This document shows, piece by piece, positions 1 through 10,070 of a stretch of DNA of 64,000 bases; positions within the stretch are counted from its first letter, which is position 1; each line of letters starts with the position of its first letter. The translations under genes and the position numbers were made by a program. Origin of the DNA: Hypholoma sublateritium FD-334 SS-4 (Eukaryota; Basidiomycota; Agaricomycetes; Agaricales; Strophariaceae); contig KN817576.1 in assembly GCA_000827495.1 (NCBI GenBank), positions 3,358 to 67,357 of the forward strand, given 5' to 3'. The notes under the pieces are model-generated. The model was given only the letters and a program-made list of their open reading frames with translations. It made no database searches and was not told the origin of the DNA.

Positions 1-1460
1 ACGCCGGTGCCGATTCGCGTTGAATGATTGCACAGAAGGCATAAATCGACGGAGAAACTTTGAACTCACAGGCCTGGAGAGCCACTAATCCGAGGAATAC
101 CCAGTTGAGAATGGATCCTATAAGCTGAATGCACTTGGATCAGGTGTCTATGCCAGCTGATGGATGGGGTGTCATACCGCAGGTCCTGTGCTATCCGCCG
201 TTCAACAGTAAGTATCAGAGATGGAGATGTACATATGTAATGTGTGCACAACTCACAAAAGAGCGTAGGGGGGAGTCATCTCGTGGGCTCTCTAGTTGAT
301 ATTTGTGCCCCGTTATGTATCTCCTATATAAACAGCTTTCTGATTAACATTTGTGCGAAGTTGGCCTTTGAATACCGGGCCTGCGCGCACATCAGCCCGT
401 GAAGAGCGCAGAAATGTCGGCACACAGGTCCCGGTGCGCTCTGGCCCTCCCATCGTTATCTGTCCCAAAATACCTAGAGGGTAGTATGAAATGGCGGTGT
501 GACGCACGTTGAGCGTCGATTCGACAGCCCCGTAGGAATCGGCGGCGGTATATGAAGAGCGGACCGTGCGATAGAATGAACTGCGCTGAGCTTAGAGGCG
601 AGTACTAGACGCGACTCGGAAGAGCGAAAAGTGGATCTTGCGGTGCCGGCAGTCAGTATCATTGGATCACGTCGAAAACAGCGCCCACTCCGGAATGTAA
701 ATGACTCTCATATAACACCGCGGTGTTGGTATTATTTTCAGCCAAATCAACTAATAAAAATGCTGCTCGTCGTAAGACTTCGGAAATATTGACTGGCAGA
801 GCTACCGACATACGGCAATGCGAGGTACATTTTCCCCCACTCCTCGGAAATCATGCGATTCGCCGCTTGCACAGCAATCCCCTTGATTATGGGCAGCCAA
901 AAATGGCCTTCTAGCACTGCTGCGCTCTTAGAGCATGCGCTTGGCTCGGGATAGAGGAGGATAGAATATTCTCTCAATATACGGGCGTCAAAGTGTATGC
1001 TGCGGCAGAGTTCAAGCTGAGTGAGCAGCAAATAAATGATGGCGGACCGCGAAGTTCGCACGCCTCTTGTTCGTTGACGACGAGCGTCGTCCCCCCAAGA
1101 ACGCCGCCAGCAGCGACACAACGGCGCCCAGAGCCTCGTAGTCGACATCGATCTTTGCGTCATCTTGATTGCGCACTCCTCTGACGCCGCCAGCTCTGCT
1201 CTCTACACCCCCACGGCCCTTCGCCTCGCCGGATCTGCCCCTCTACATATGCCCGGGTACTCCTAGGTCGGATGGACATGGCGCCTAGACGCAGAAACCC
1301 ACGCACGGAGAACCCCCATCACCGGAAACAGCATCAGCCCAGGAAGATGGTTTTACAGGGGAGACTGCTCAGGACGTTGAGTCACTGGCTGTCAGTGCAT
1401 TTGCCCATACCCAGTATTTCTCCCGCTGACCCGCGCAGGCTTCATACCGTCCTCATCGTA
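1..1460. repeat. Dispersed repeat copy 1 (blocks A, B, C)
   Basis: This stretch has no convincing gene. It has three parts that recur downstream in the same orientation. Block A (about 1-510) matches 6878-7345, for example the shared TTTGTGCGAAGTT and CCCAGTTGAGAATGG stretches. Block B (about 790-960) matches 5540-5720 and 7355-7500. Block C (about 1030-1460) matches 5785-6345 and 8955 onward. Block C has codon-like periodicity and a GC-rich composition, so it may descend from a gene. Its frames are broken differently in each copy, and I call it a relic, not a CDS. Confidence 0.7.
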
Positions 1461-2013
1461 CCCAACCCCTGAACGCTCCCACCCCTCACACGCGCCCATC
1501 GCCGCCTGCAGCGCTCCACTGCGGCCTCGCCCGCGTTGTGAGCGTCTCCGTCGCTTCTGGTTCGCGGGCCGCACTTCCGCCGCCGCCGACGCGACACTGC
1601 GGGAGCGCACGTATAGACAACACTGCGCGCAGGCTCCTCGCAGACCTGAGGTTGCATGAGACTGCCTTCAGCAGAAACACACGGCCTTGGCCTAAGATCA
1701 ACTTGGTCTAAGATCGCGCAACCCGCTCCTGCTCGCATCGACTGACAGGACCTCGCCTCATCGACGGTCTCCGAGACTCCGGGTGCAGAACTTCTAGGTA
1801 CTCTGTGGAACGAAATGAGACGCAATATTCGCGACAAAAAGGTTGAAGCTCAGTAATTACTGCAAAAACCGTGGTCCGGATTGTTCTTACATTATATATA
1901 GACAGTAAATTGGTCAAAGGTGAAGTCAGCATTATCTGTTACGCATGGCAAGCAATGTGATCAAATTTGTACAGTAACACACATAAAAGTAGAGAAATCG
2001 GGCAAGCAACAAG

Positions 2014-3214
2014 TCAAATCGCTCTCGGCTGAATCATCTTAACTATCTCCTGCCATACCATCGCAGCTATCGCAATCTGCAAGACAACGATAATCACCAT
2101 CATCACGATCGGCGTGGCGGCCGTGGCGATTAAAAAATTGTTGGGTGCCGGTAACAGAAGCATGAACAGCCAAAATATGAGAAGCCCCAGCCCAATGATC
2201 AACACGCTCATGCACAACACCACCTCGATGACGCGCTGCGCGAGCTCAGGGAGCCCGTATTTCCACTCCAACACCGGGAGCAGGAACTCCCGCGCCCTGT
2301 AGCTGAGCGTCGTGGGCGCGGACCGCTGCAGGGCGCGTATCTGCGCGGAGGCGCCGTCCTTCACACTGTCNTCAAACGCCTTGACGATGAGGCTGTAGCT
2401 NACGCCGGTGATCACCACACGCGCGTTGACGCCNTGNCNGCGCAGCTCTCTGACGGCGTGTACGAGCTCGTGGACGATGGAGTCGGCGGTTTCCCATGCG
2501 GTGTTCTGCACCGAATCGAGCAAGAACACGGGCGCGATCGCGAGGCTGGGCTTGGGCTCGGAAGCGAGCGCGGGGTCGCGGGCGCCCCAGACATTCATGA
2601 ATGGGCGCACGATGAGCTTGTCGAACTGGTCGGCGAGGTTGCGCTCCGGGAGGTCCGGCTCGAGGTGCAGCGCGCCGAGGATCTCGATCTTGAGCGCCTG
2701 TGGGGTGTACGGGGACACGACGAGCTGGTACGCCAGAGTGGTAACGAGGCGGTGCTTCGCATCGGCGGGGAAGACCACAGCGCGGCGGTACAGGAACACG
2801 CTCGCGAGGGGCATACCCTCCTCCGTGCACTGTTTCGCGACGCTTTCGCCATATTCGCGCACGTCTGTGGGGTCCGTGCTGTGGATTAAAAACACAAAGT
2901 CCTTGTTGTGCACGAGATCCTTGTTGTTCGGCTCTATTGTTGTAATATCCGCTGCGAGTTTTGTGGGAAGCGTCGCTGACGGGCTTTTCGAGCGATCTAT
3001 GGAATCGTAGCTGGCACCACACGCGGCCTCGTTTCTCAGTGCAACGTGGACTGTATGTTGTATTAGTTTTGTACTATCGGATGACGTGTTCGACCGTACC
3101 TTTGCTAAGCGGGTCCGTTCGGCCGGTGCTGTTGTCGATAAAAGAGCATCCTTCAAGCTTAAANCCTTTGGCTCGATTGAAGTATTGTATGCGGCGGTTC
3201 GTCGTGGCGGCCAT
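2014..3214 (-). CDS. Degenerate NACHT-like protein with C-terminal membrane helices (copy 1)
   Basis: I read two exons, 3214-3100 and 3050-2014, giving about 383 aa. The 49-base intron 3099-3051 starts GTACGG, contains CTAAT and ends ACAG, and joins the frame exactly. Residues about 11-28 carry a short F-x-x-A-x-x-F motif. Residues about 90-190 align by eye with the front of fungal NACHT domains, including a TLAYQL block and FDKLIVRPF. The Walker A glycines and GK(S/T) are absent: the equivalent stretch is IHSTDPTDVREYG. The Walker B equivalent is VFLLDSVQNT, without the usual DE. Residues about 312-370 form two strong hydrophobic helices. I infer a membrane-anchored pseudo-ATPase related to fungal NLRs; the function is unknown. 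Ambiguous bases affect a few residues. The partner gene at 4233 is a head-to-head duplicate. Confidence 0.7.
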
Positions 3215-3239
3215 ATCGTGATAGTGAGGTACCACAACG

Positions 3240-3535
3240 ATACCAGAAAAAGGTCGTATTTATATTGAGTACATCCTATCCCTGGCAGTGGATACTAATA
3301 TTTCTTGCTATAATTAAATGCTCTGCAGCATAGCCCATAGTAAATACGCACGGGGAGCGTGTAACCTCATGAACCACCTCTCTGAGCGCTATTAAATGTC
3401 AAATCATAGCAGATATCCTGTATCAGCGAGCAGAACAAAGGTTCTGCTCAGCATTTGCATACCATGTCCTGTCAGGCTGATAGTATAGCCGTTGCACAGT
3501 TGATGATTTTGGACTTTGTTATTATGAGATGACTT
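3240..3535. repeat. Left arm of inverted duplication between the NACHT-like genes
   Basis: Read forward, this arm matches the reverse complement of about 3885-4195. Shared stretches include GCGTGTAACCTC, AGCGAGCAGAACAAAGG and ACCATGTCCTGTCAGGC. The match continues through the promoters into both genes, so gene plus upstream region were duplicated in inverted orientation. Similarity fades in the centre, about 3540-3880, which shows no gene. Confidence 0.8.
3257..3264 (-). promoter_or_regulatory. TATA box of minus-strand NACHT-like gene
   Basis: Read on the minus strand this is TATAAATA inside CTCAATATAAATACGACC. It lies about 43 bases upstream of the start at 3214. The same 18-base stretch occurs upstream of the plus-strand partner at 4155-4172, so the core promoter was duplicated with the gene. 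Confidence 0.65.
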
Positions 3536-3884
3536 CTGTGGTATTCACGCAATGGTCATCTCGATCACATCCTTGTCACAGCACACCTTCATCAGGATTC
3601 AATCCCTTGTCGAAGCCAGATATCCAAGGACAGTCTAGAGACGACCAGTCTTATTCCATTCCATCAAAAGAAGATGTTAGGGTTTGGGNTACTCAAGGTC
3701 TTGCTGAAGCCGCTGGATATTAATTTATCATCAGCGGTGGATGCCGCCAAGATGCCGCTCAAAGCTAGACTCCTCGGCCAATGCCGTTCATCNTGTATGG
3801 TGAGCGTTTCTCGTTCAAAGCTGTAATCCATCTCCTTAAAATCGAACGCATNGTCCTGGATTATAAGGAGTGGTGTTTTCCCGC

Positions 3885-4195
3885 AGAGAGCCCATAATCG
3901 TTGNGTATACAGCGATNATTATCTCACAATANCGATGTCCAAAATCATCGATTCGGAAACGGCTGTACTATCGGCCTGACAGGACATGGTATTCAAATGC
4001 TGTGAGAAACCTTTGTTCTGCTCGCTGGATNCAGAGATCTGCGATNACATAACATTTAATAGGTTAACGAGGTTACACGCCCGCCGTGCTTATTTATGGG
4101 CTGCGCTGCGGAGCATCTGATGATGGCAAGAGATAGTGCTAGGATAGCGGATGTGCTCAATATAAATACGACCATTGTCTGGCATCGTTGTGGGC
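3885..4195. repeat. Right arm of inverted duplication
   Basis: This is the reverse-complement partner of 3240-3535, with several ambiguous bases. It contains the promoter of the plus-strand NACHT-like gene. Confidence 0.8.
4161..4168 (+). promoter_or_regulatory. TATA box of plus-strand NACHT-like gene
   Basis: TATAAATA lies within CTCAATATAAATACGACC, the same as upstream of the minus-strand copy. It lies about 65 bases upstream of the proposed ATG at 4233. Confidence 0.65.
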
Positions 4196-4232
4196 CTTCT
4201 CTGTCCCAACACTGCTCACGAAGGGCTGTACC

Positions 4233-5299
4233 ATGAAGAACTTTGGTGGAGCCAGCGATTTTTCTGTAGATAGGTGCGAATTTAACGACAACAGAGCCAG
4301 CGGGAAGGTAGATCGCCTCACAAGTCCGTCTGCCACGATTCCCCGCCATTCTATCGATAACAGGACGAGCAGGAAGGAGACGCTTAATGATAATAAAGGT
4401 CCGGTCGAATACATCAGCCGACAGAGTCAAAACTAATGAAATATATAGCCCTCTGTANATTGAGAAACGAGGCTGCGTCTGGCGTCAGCTACAATTCTTT
4501 AGATCGCTCCAAACGAGCGTCGGCGACGCTTCCAGAAGAGCTCGCCAGGGAAATCACAGCGCCAGAGCCGAACGACNATGATTTTGTGTTCTTCATCTGC
4601 AGCACAAGCCCCGTCGACGTTCGCGAGTACGGCGAAAGCGCCGCGAAGCAGTGCAAGGACCAGGGCATGTTGCTCGTGAGCGTGTTCCTGTCCCGCCTCG
4701 AAACGCTCTCCCCCGCCGATGCGAATCGCCGCCTCATTTCCACCATGGCGTACCAGCTCGCCATGTTCCCGCGCGCCCCGGAGGCGCTCAGGCGCAGGAT
4801 CCTCGGCGCGCTGCACCGCGAGCCGGACCTCCTCGAGCACAACCTCGCGGACCAGTTCGACAAGCTCATCGTGCGCCCGCTCGTGCATGTGCATGCCCTT
4901 GACCCCGCGTCCGCACCCGCACCCGTGTTCCTGCTCGATTCGGTGCAGAGCACCGCGTGGGCCACCGCGCAATCCTTCGTCCACGAGCTCGTACACGCCG
5001 TCAGCGAGCTGCATGGACGTGGAGTTAACGCGCGCGCGGTGATCACCGGGGTGGGCTACGGCCCCATCGTCAGGGCGTTCGAGGACGGCGCGATGGACGG
5101 CACCGCGACGCGGATTTACGCCCTGCCGCTAACCGCTCCAACAAAGCTCGGCTCCAGGGCACGGGTGCTCATGTTCCCGTTGTTGAACTGGAAATACGAG
5201 CACCCGCAGCTCGCGAAGTGCATCATGGGCATGTTAGTTGGGACTGCTGTCATTTACCTTCTGTACAGAATTGTACTCTATACTCTTTCTATTGATTAA
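4233..5299 (+). CDS. Degenerate NACHT-like protein with C-terminal membrane helix (copy 2)
   Basis: I read exons 4233-4398 and 4449-5299, giving about 338 aa. The 50-base intron 4399-4448 sits at the same place and phase as in copy 1. The first exon starts MKNFGGASDFSVDRCEF, an F-x-x-A-x-x-F motif like those at the N-termini of many Agaricomycete NLR-type proteins (from memory of that family). The second exon carries the NACHT-like block with ISTMAYQL and FDKLIVRPL. As in copy 1 the P-loop is missing (ICSTSPVDVREYG) and Walker B reads VFLLDSVQST. The last 25 or so residues are one hydrophobic helix ending at a short lumenal or cytosolic tail, against two helices in copy 1. Copies 1 and 2 are clear paralogs. 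The function is unknown; a membrane-tethered sensor or decoy is only one possibility. Confidence 0.7.
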
Positions 5300-5499
5300 T
5301 TACTGGACTCTGGTCACAAAGAAAATGTGCCAGAGCTGTTTAGTAGTGTGCGCCGGAGGGCATTCAAATTATTCTCGGATGCAAGCGGCAACCTTGATGG
5401 CATCGCCGGCACTTCCCGGACCATGTCATAGACGCTGTGCCCGCACACGGCCTACGTCAAGTTCACGTAATGAAATTGCTGTTCAATTAGCCCAGCGGC

Positions 5500-6345
5500 G
5501 TCTCTATCTATCATTCAAAGTTTTGGAAATAGTCCCTTGCAGAACTACCGACATACAGCAATGTGAGGTACATTTTCTCCCCTCCCAGCTCGGAAATCAT
5601 GCGATTTGCCTTGGATTCGCCGAATGCACAGCAATCCCCTTGATTGTGGGCAGCCAAAATAGTATTTTTGTACTCCTGCGCTCTTCGCTCATGCGCATGG
5701 CTCGGGATAGAGGATAATTGAATATTCTCTTAATATACGGGCGTCAAAGCGTACTTATGCTATGACTCAGCAGCAAATAGTAATTGATGGTGGACCGCGA
5801 TGTTCGCACGCCTCTTGTTCGTCGACGACGATGACGACGAGCGTCATCCCCCCAAGAACGCCGCCAGCAGCAACACAGCGGCGCCCAGAGCCTCGTAGTC
5901 GACATCGACCTTCGCGTCATCCTGCCCGCGCACGCCTCTGACGCCGCCAGCCCCGCCCTCTACGCCCCCCACGGCTTTCCAGCATACCAGCTTCGCCTCG
6001 CTGGATCTGCTCCACTACACATGCCCGTGTACTCCTAGTTAGAATGGTCATGGCGCCTGGCCGCAGCCCCCCGCGCACGGAGCACATCCATCACCGGAAG
6101 CAGCACCAGCCCAGAGAGATGGGATTCGACGCCGCCTTCGACACCATCCTCCGCGTGCCCCCCACACGCGACCTGCACGCTGCGTACGCTTCCACCGCCA
6201 CCCAATGTACTCAACTCTGCGGATTGTGGTAAGTCTTTTCTACCCGAACATGCTGCCTGCTGACGCGGACGTCCCTTGCAGGACGCTCCAGTCACCTCCA
6301 AGTACGCAACTTCGCTAAAGACTGCCACCATCGACCCCTTCTTCA
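5500..6345. repeat. Dispersed repeat copy 2 (blocks B, C)
   Basis: Block B (5540-5720) shares ACTACCGACATAC and TCGGAAATCATGCGATT with copy 1. Block C (5785-6345) shares GACCGCGATGTTCGCACGCC and a CCGGAA...CAGCA region. Near 6230-6283 block C contains an intron-like segment: GTAAGTCTTTTCTACC, then CTGCTGACG, then TTGCAG. The copy at 9950-10000 has the same layout. No open frame is kept across copies. Confidence 0.7.
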
Positions 6346-6877
6346 CCACCCATAACAGTTTTCTCGCGATCGGTGTCCGGACTGTAATGGGCGTGCGAAG
6401 TGTCGGTTCCTCCGTAAGTAGTGCTGATTCCCTCGCTAGGTAGATTCAAGGAAGGAGCCCGACGCCGTCTGTTTAGCACTGCGAACACGATGCTCGAGTT
6501 TCTGGCGGACAGACTAATCAGTATCTTGACCATTTCGCACGGGGAAATTGGTACAGTTTCAATGCTACTAAGGGTAGCGGTTAGAGAGTTGCCCACTCTA
6601 ACTGCACATTTAACGACGTACCGACGCCCGCTATAACTGGAACTGCGATACTGGACCAGTCGTCTCTGTCGGACACGGTTGGGTCACCCCATCTCGAGAC
6701 TAGAATTCGCCGAGCAAAATTTGTGGCAACTACACTTTGGAGCGTGCTGATGGTCAAGAGAGTGTACACTGAACAGCAGATGAGATGCTTCATAGAATGC
6801 TAGCGAAACGTCGAGGTGTCACTTGCCGTAGATCTTGACCACCAACGATTCTCGAGGAAAGGACTGAGAGAGGTTGT
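6346..6877. other. No recognisable gene
   Basis: This lies between block C and the second block A. There are only short unconserved frames and I see no RNA gene. Confidence 0.5.
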
Positions 6878-7500
6878 CTACGCCGATGCCGATCTGCGTT
6901 AAATGATTGCGCAGAAGGAATTGATCGGAGCATTGAATTCGAACTTACAGGCCTGCAGAGCCAATGTTCCGAGGATCACCCAGTTGAGAATGGGGCCTAT
7001 AAGCTGTTCGCACTGAGATTAAGCGTATGTCCCAGCTGGTGGATGGAGTGTCATACCGCTGCTCCTGTGCTGTCCACCGTTCGTCAGTAAGTATCAGATG
7101 GATGTAGTGTGTGGACTCAACTCACAACAGAACGTAGGGGAATCATCTCGTGGGCGCTCTAGTTCGAAGGTCTAGTTCGAAGGTGAGGCTGTCCTTTTAT
7201 GTATCTCTTATATAAAGATCTTTCTGACTAACATTTGTGCGAAGTTTGGGCCTTTACCGGCGCGCACATCAGCCCGTGAAGAACGCAGAAACATCGGCAC
7301 TCTGCCTCCCCTACTGGATATCAGACGTCCCAAAAATACCTAGAGGGTGTGAGTTAAATGCGAGGTACATTCTCCCACCGTCCCTCTTCAGCAGTTCAGC
7401 GCTTGCACGGCAATCCCCTGGATTGTGTGCCAATTGTGTGCCACCAAGTAGTCTTTTAGCACTGCTGCGCTCTTCGACCATGCGCATGCCTCGAGATATT
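6878..7500. repeat. Dispersed repeat copy 3 (blocks A, B)
   Basis: Positions 6878-7345 repeat the start of the window nearly base for base in parts, for example CACCCAGTTGAGAATGG and CTAACATTTGTGCGAAGTT. Positions 7355-7500 repeat block B in shortened form. The block order A-B then C differs between copies, so this is a rearranged mosaic. Confidence 0.7.
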
Positions 7501-7845
7501 TAGGGAATCGGGAAGACCTCCCGCGGAAGAATCAGTGATGCCGGCGATTCGGTTCAGCCAAACATACAGCAATTTGGGTCAGTGCGTCAGCTTCATGTAC
7601 GACGCATTGGTGATAATCACACAATAAATAGATACCCCTCTATACGCTGCAAGTCGGAGACAGATCTGCCACCTCTGCCGGGTGTACGCCTCTAGTAAAC
7701 TATATCTTACATTTTCCACTTTTCATGTCGAAAGCATACCAGTTTAAGACGCACATTCGATAACGCGTGCATTTTCATCGAAGAAATATCAGCTAATACT
7801 GCGCTAACAGTCGAACGTTATACCATGTCAGTATGAACTTTGAAG

Positions 7846-8910
7846 TTATGTTGAAACACTTGACAACTTGCGTCTGGAAGGCAGGCGGCTGCCCTTGACT
7901 TCGCTGAATTTTGGGATACTCTTTATGCCGAGGGAAAGCCGTTCCTGGAACAGCACAATGATTCGTGCGCAGTTGCACGAGCCCACATTGCAGGGATTCT
8001 GTCCATGATCGAGGGCGTAATTCTGGCTCCAAGAATTTCCTATCACAGCTAACATATAGTTCGCCTTGACAGAGGGCCACACCGTGCAGTTGGCCCCGGG
8101 CCTCGTCATGTATTGCGGGAGTTCTTTAGCCGCTGCTGCAGCAACATTCCGCCAGTGGACGTAGTATAAGAGCTGAGCAAGTGTGAAAGACGGATGAGTG
8201 TGGGATTGCGATGGGTGAGGTTGAACTTGGTGCTCACCCATCGCCGCAGTAGGCCGGGATGTGTGAGGCGTCTTACAACCTCTTCGAGGGGTTTCCCGAT
8301 TGTCTCAATCGCGGCTTCATCCGCGAGGTCAAGATAGCCATGTCGGTATGTATGGTTTAGTATCTCAAGCGGGTGTTCCTTGAGTTTGATCAAGTGGCTT
8401 TGAAGCGCTCGACAATTAGGACAACTCTATAGTGCGGATGATAAAATTGCGGACAGGCGTACTAGATGTGGGTGGTGCAGGTATTCATGGCACCGAAAAC
8501 TTGGTACTTCTCAGCGGCTTCTGCGAGGGGGAAAAGCATGCTTGCATCCATCTTCACGACCAAGGGCTGGCGGAAGTTGCTGATGGCTGTCCGCGGGTGA
8601 ATAAATTGGAAGAGCATATCCAGTATCTCAGCAGGCTCCGCCAGAGGGACGACCTCGTCGGGACTTGTCATAGTCTTTGCCGGCACCTGAAGCACACCGC
8701 TTGTTGCGGCAAGGTACTTGCTGTGCATCTTGAACAGGACATCGTCGGACGATTTGAAGGTCACGTCGGCGTGTGCATCGCAGACTGATTCGGAGAGGCT
8801 ATCAGAGCGTTCGCGCGGTCGACGAGGCGCTGAAGGAGCTTACAATCAGGGGCAATCTTCAAAGCGGGGGATGCTGGGGCATCTTTCCCTTCAGAGCGCG
8901 AGGAGCCATC
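7846..8910 (-). CDS. BTB/POZ domain protein
   Basis: Three exons are readable on the minus strand. The most upstream, about 8815-8462, carries the BTB core: DAHADVTFKSSDDVLF, then a KMHSKYL segment, then PAEILDMLFQFIHP. A short intron (about 8470-8430) then leads to about 8424-8225, with KLKEHPLEILNHTYRHGY and DLADEAA, the usual post-BTB helices in Agaricomycete BTB proteins. A further exon, about 8180-7846, starts near RYYVHWRNVAAAAAKELP and contains several Cys. The exact first exon is unclear; an ATG at about 8910 would need one more intron. Such proteins usually act as protein-binding adaptors, but no partner can be named here. It lies between repeat copies, a setting typical of expanding fungal BTB families. 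Confidence 0.7.
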
Positions 8911-8949
8911 CATGAGCTATCGCGAAATTGATCGAGAGAGGGATTAGTT

Positions 8950-10070
8950 GCGTCTGCACGTAGTAATTGATGGCGGACCGCGATGTTCACACGCCTCTTG
9001 CTCGTTGACAACGATGCCGACGAGCGTCGTCCCGCCAAGAACGCTGCCAGCGGCCACACGGTGGCTCCATCGTCGACTGACCCCGCGTATGCTGCCAACG
9101 CGTTGTTGCGCCCGCCTCCGCCGGCCTTTTGCACGCCTCTGACGCCGCCAGGCCTGCCGGCCCCAGCTTCGCCTCGCAAGATTTGCGCCTCTGCACATGC
9201 CCGGGTGCTCCTAGTTCGAATGGACATGACTCCTGGCTGCAGTCCACGCACGCGGCGCACCTCCACCGCCGGACCAGAATGACGGTCTTACGACGGAGAC
9301 CGCTCAGGTCGTTCACCTTTTCTCCCGCTGACCCGCGCAGTGCTCTACACCGTCCTCGTGCCCGCACTAGCTAGCGCTCAAGTTCACCGCACCCGCGGAC
9401 CGCCCGTCCTTCCCCGCGCCCTCCGTGTCCGCATCCCACCATCCACCATCGCACCGCGCCTCGCCGCTGCCGTCGCTGCGACCCAGTCCCTCTCCGAGCT
9501 CTCTGTATCCTCGATCTTGGTACCGAAGGACGACACAGCGTCGCAAGCGCACATATGATCCAGTCGCCTGCGCAGCATACATCGACCGTTCTCGTCGCCG
9601 TTCCCTTGCCCTGTGTGCACTCGCCGCCCGTGCCGACGTCCGCAACTTTCTGCGCCGCCTGCGACACCATCTTCAAATCCATCCTCCCACCACGGAGTCC
9701 AGCCCCGCACTGATCTTGTCCGTACACCCCGCTTCCACGTCATGGACGCCATTTTACACGATTTACTGCCTCCGTGTGCCCCCCCCCCCCCCCCCCCCCC
9801 GCCCAGACGCGACCTGCACACTGCCTGCCTTTCCCTCGTCGCCCGCGATACACTTCACGCGGCAGCGGTGCGGGAAGCCTTCCAGCCGCTGATCGCGACG
9901 CCGTCGCCCAGTTGCTATATGTACTAAGCTCTGCTCCGGTACGTAAGTCTGTTCTATCCACGCGCATGCTATCCTGCCTGCTGACGTCTGCGCTGTGCAG
10001 GCTGCTCCAGTCACTACAACATACGAAACGTCGCTGAAGATGACCACCATCGACCCAGTCTTCACCACCC
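8950..10070. repeat. Dispersed repeat copy 4 (block C, longest)
   Basis: The start, near 8965, repeats TGGCGGACCGCGATGTTC as in block C. It continues further than the other copies through Ser/Pro-rich coding-like DNA to an intron-like segment (about 9945-10000, CTGCTGACG then GTGCAG) and CACCATCGACCC. Stop codons and the poly-C tract break every long frame, so I treat it as a gene relic. Confidence 0.6.
9779..9800. repeat. Poly-C run of 22
   Basis: This is an uninterrupted run of 22 C within block C, at a place where a frame would encode prolines. Length variation and sequencing error are both likely here. Confidence 0.95.

Noticed and set aside
2372..3022. Overlapping Arg/Pro-rich frames on both strands opposite the NACHT-like gene
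   Set aside because: They are frame shadows of GC-rich coding sequence; the reading with a conserved paralog and intron was preferred.
9371..9821. Long Gly/Arg/Ser-rich frames on both strands in block C
   Set aside because: They overlap each other in several frames, depend on the poly-C run and are not conserved between the repeat copies.
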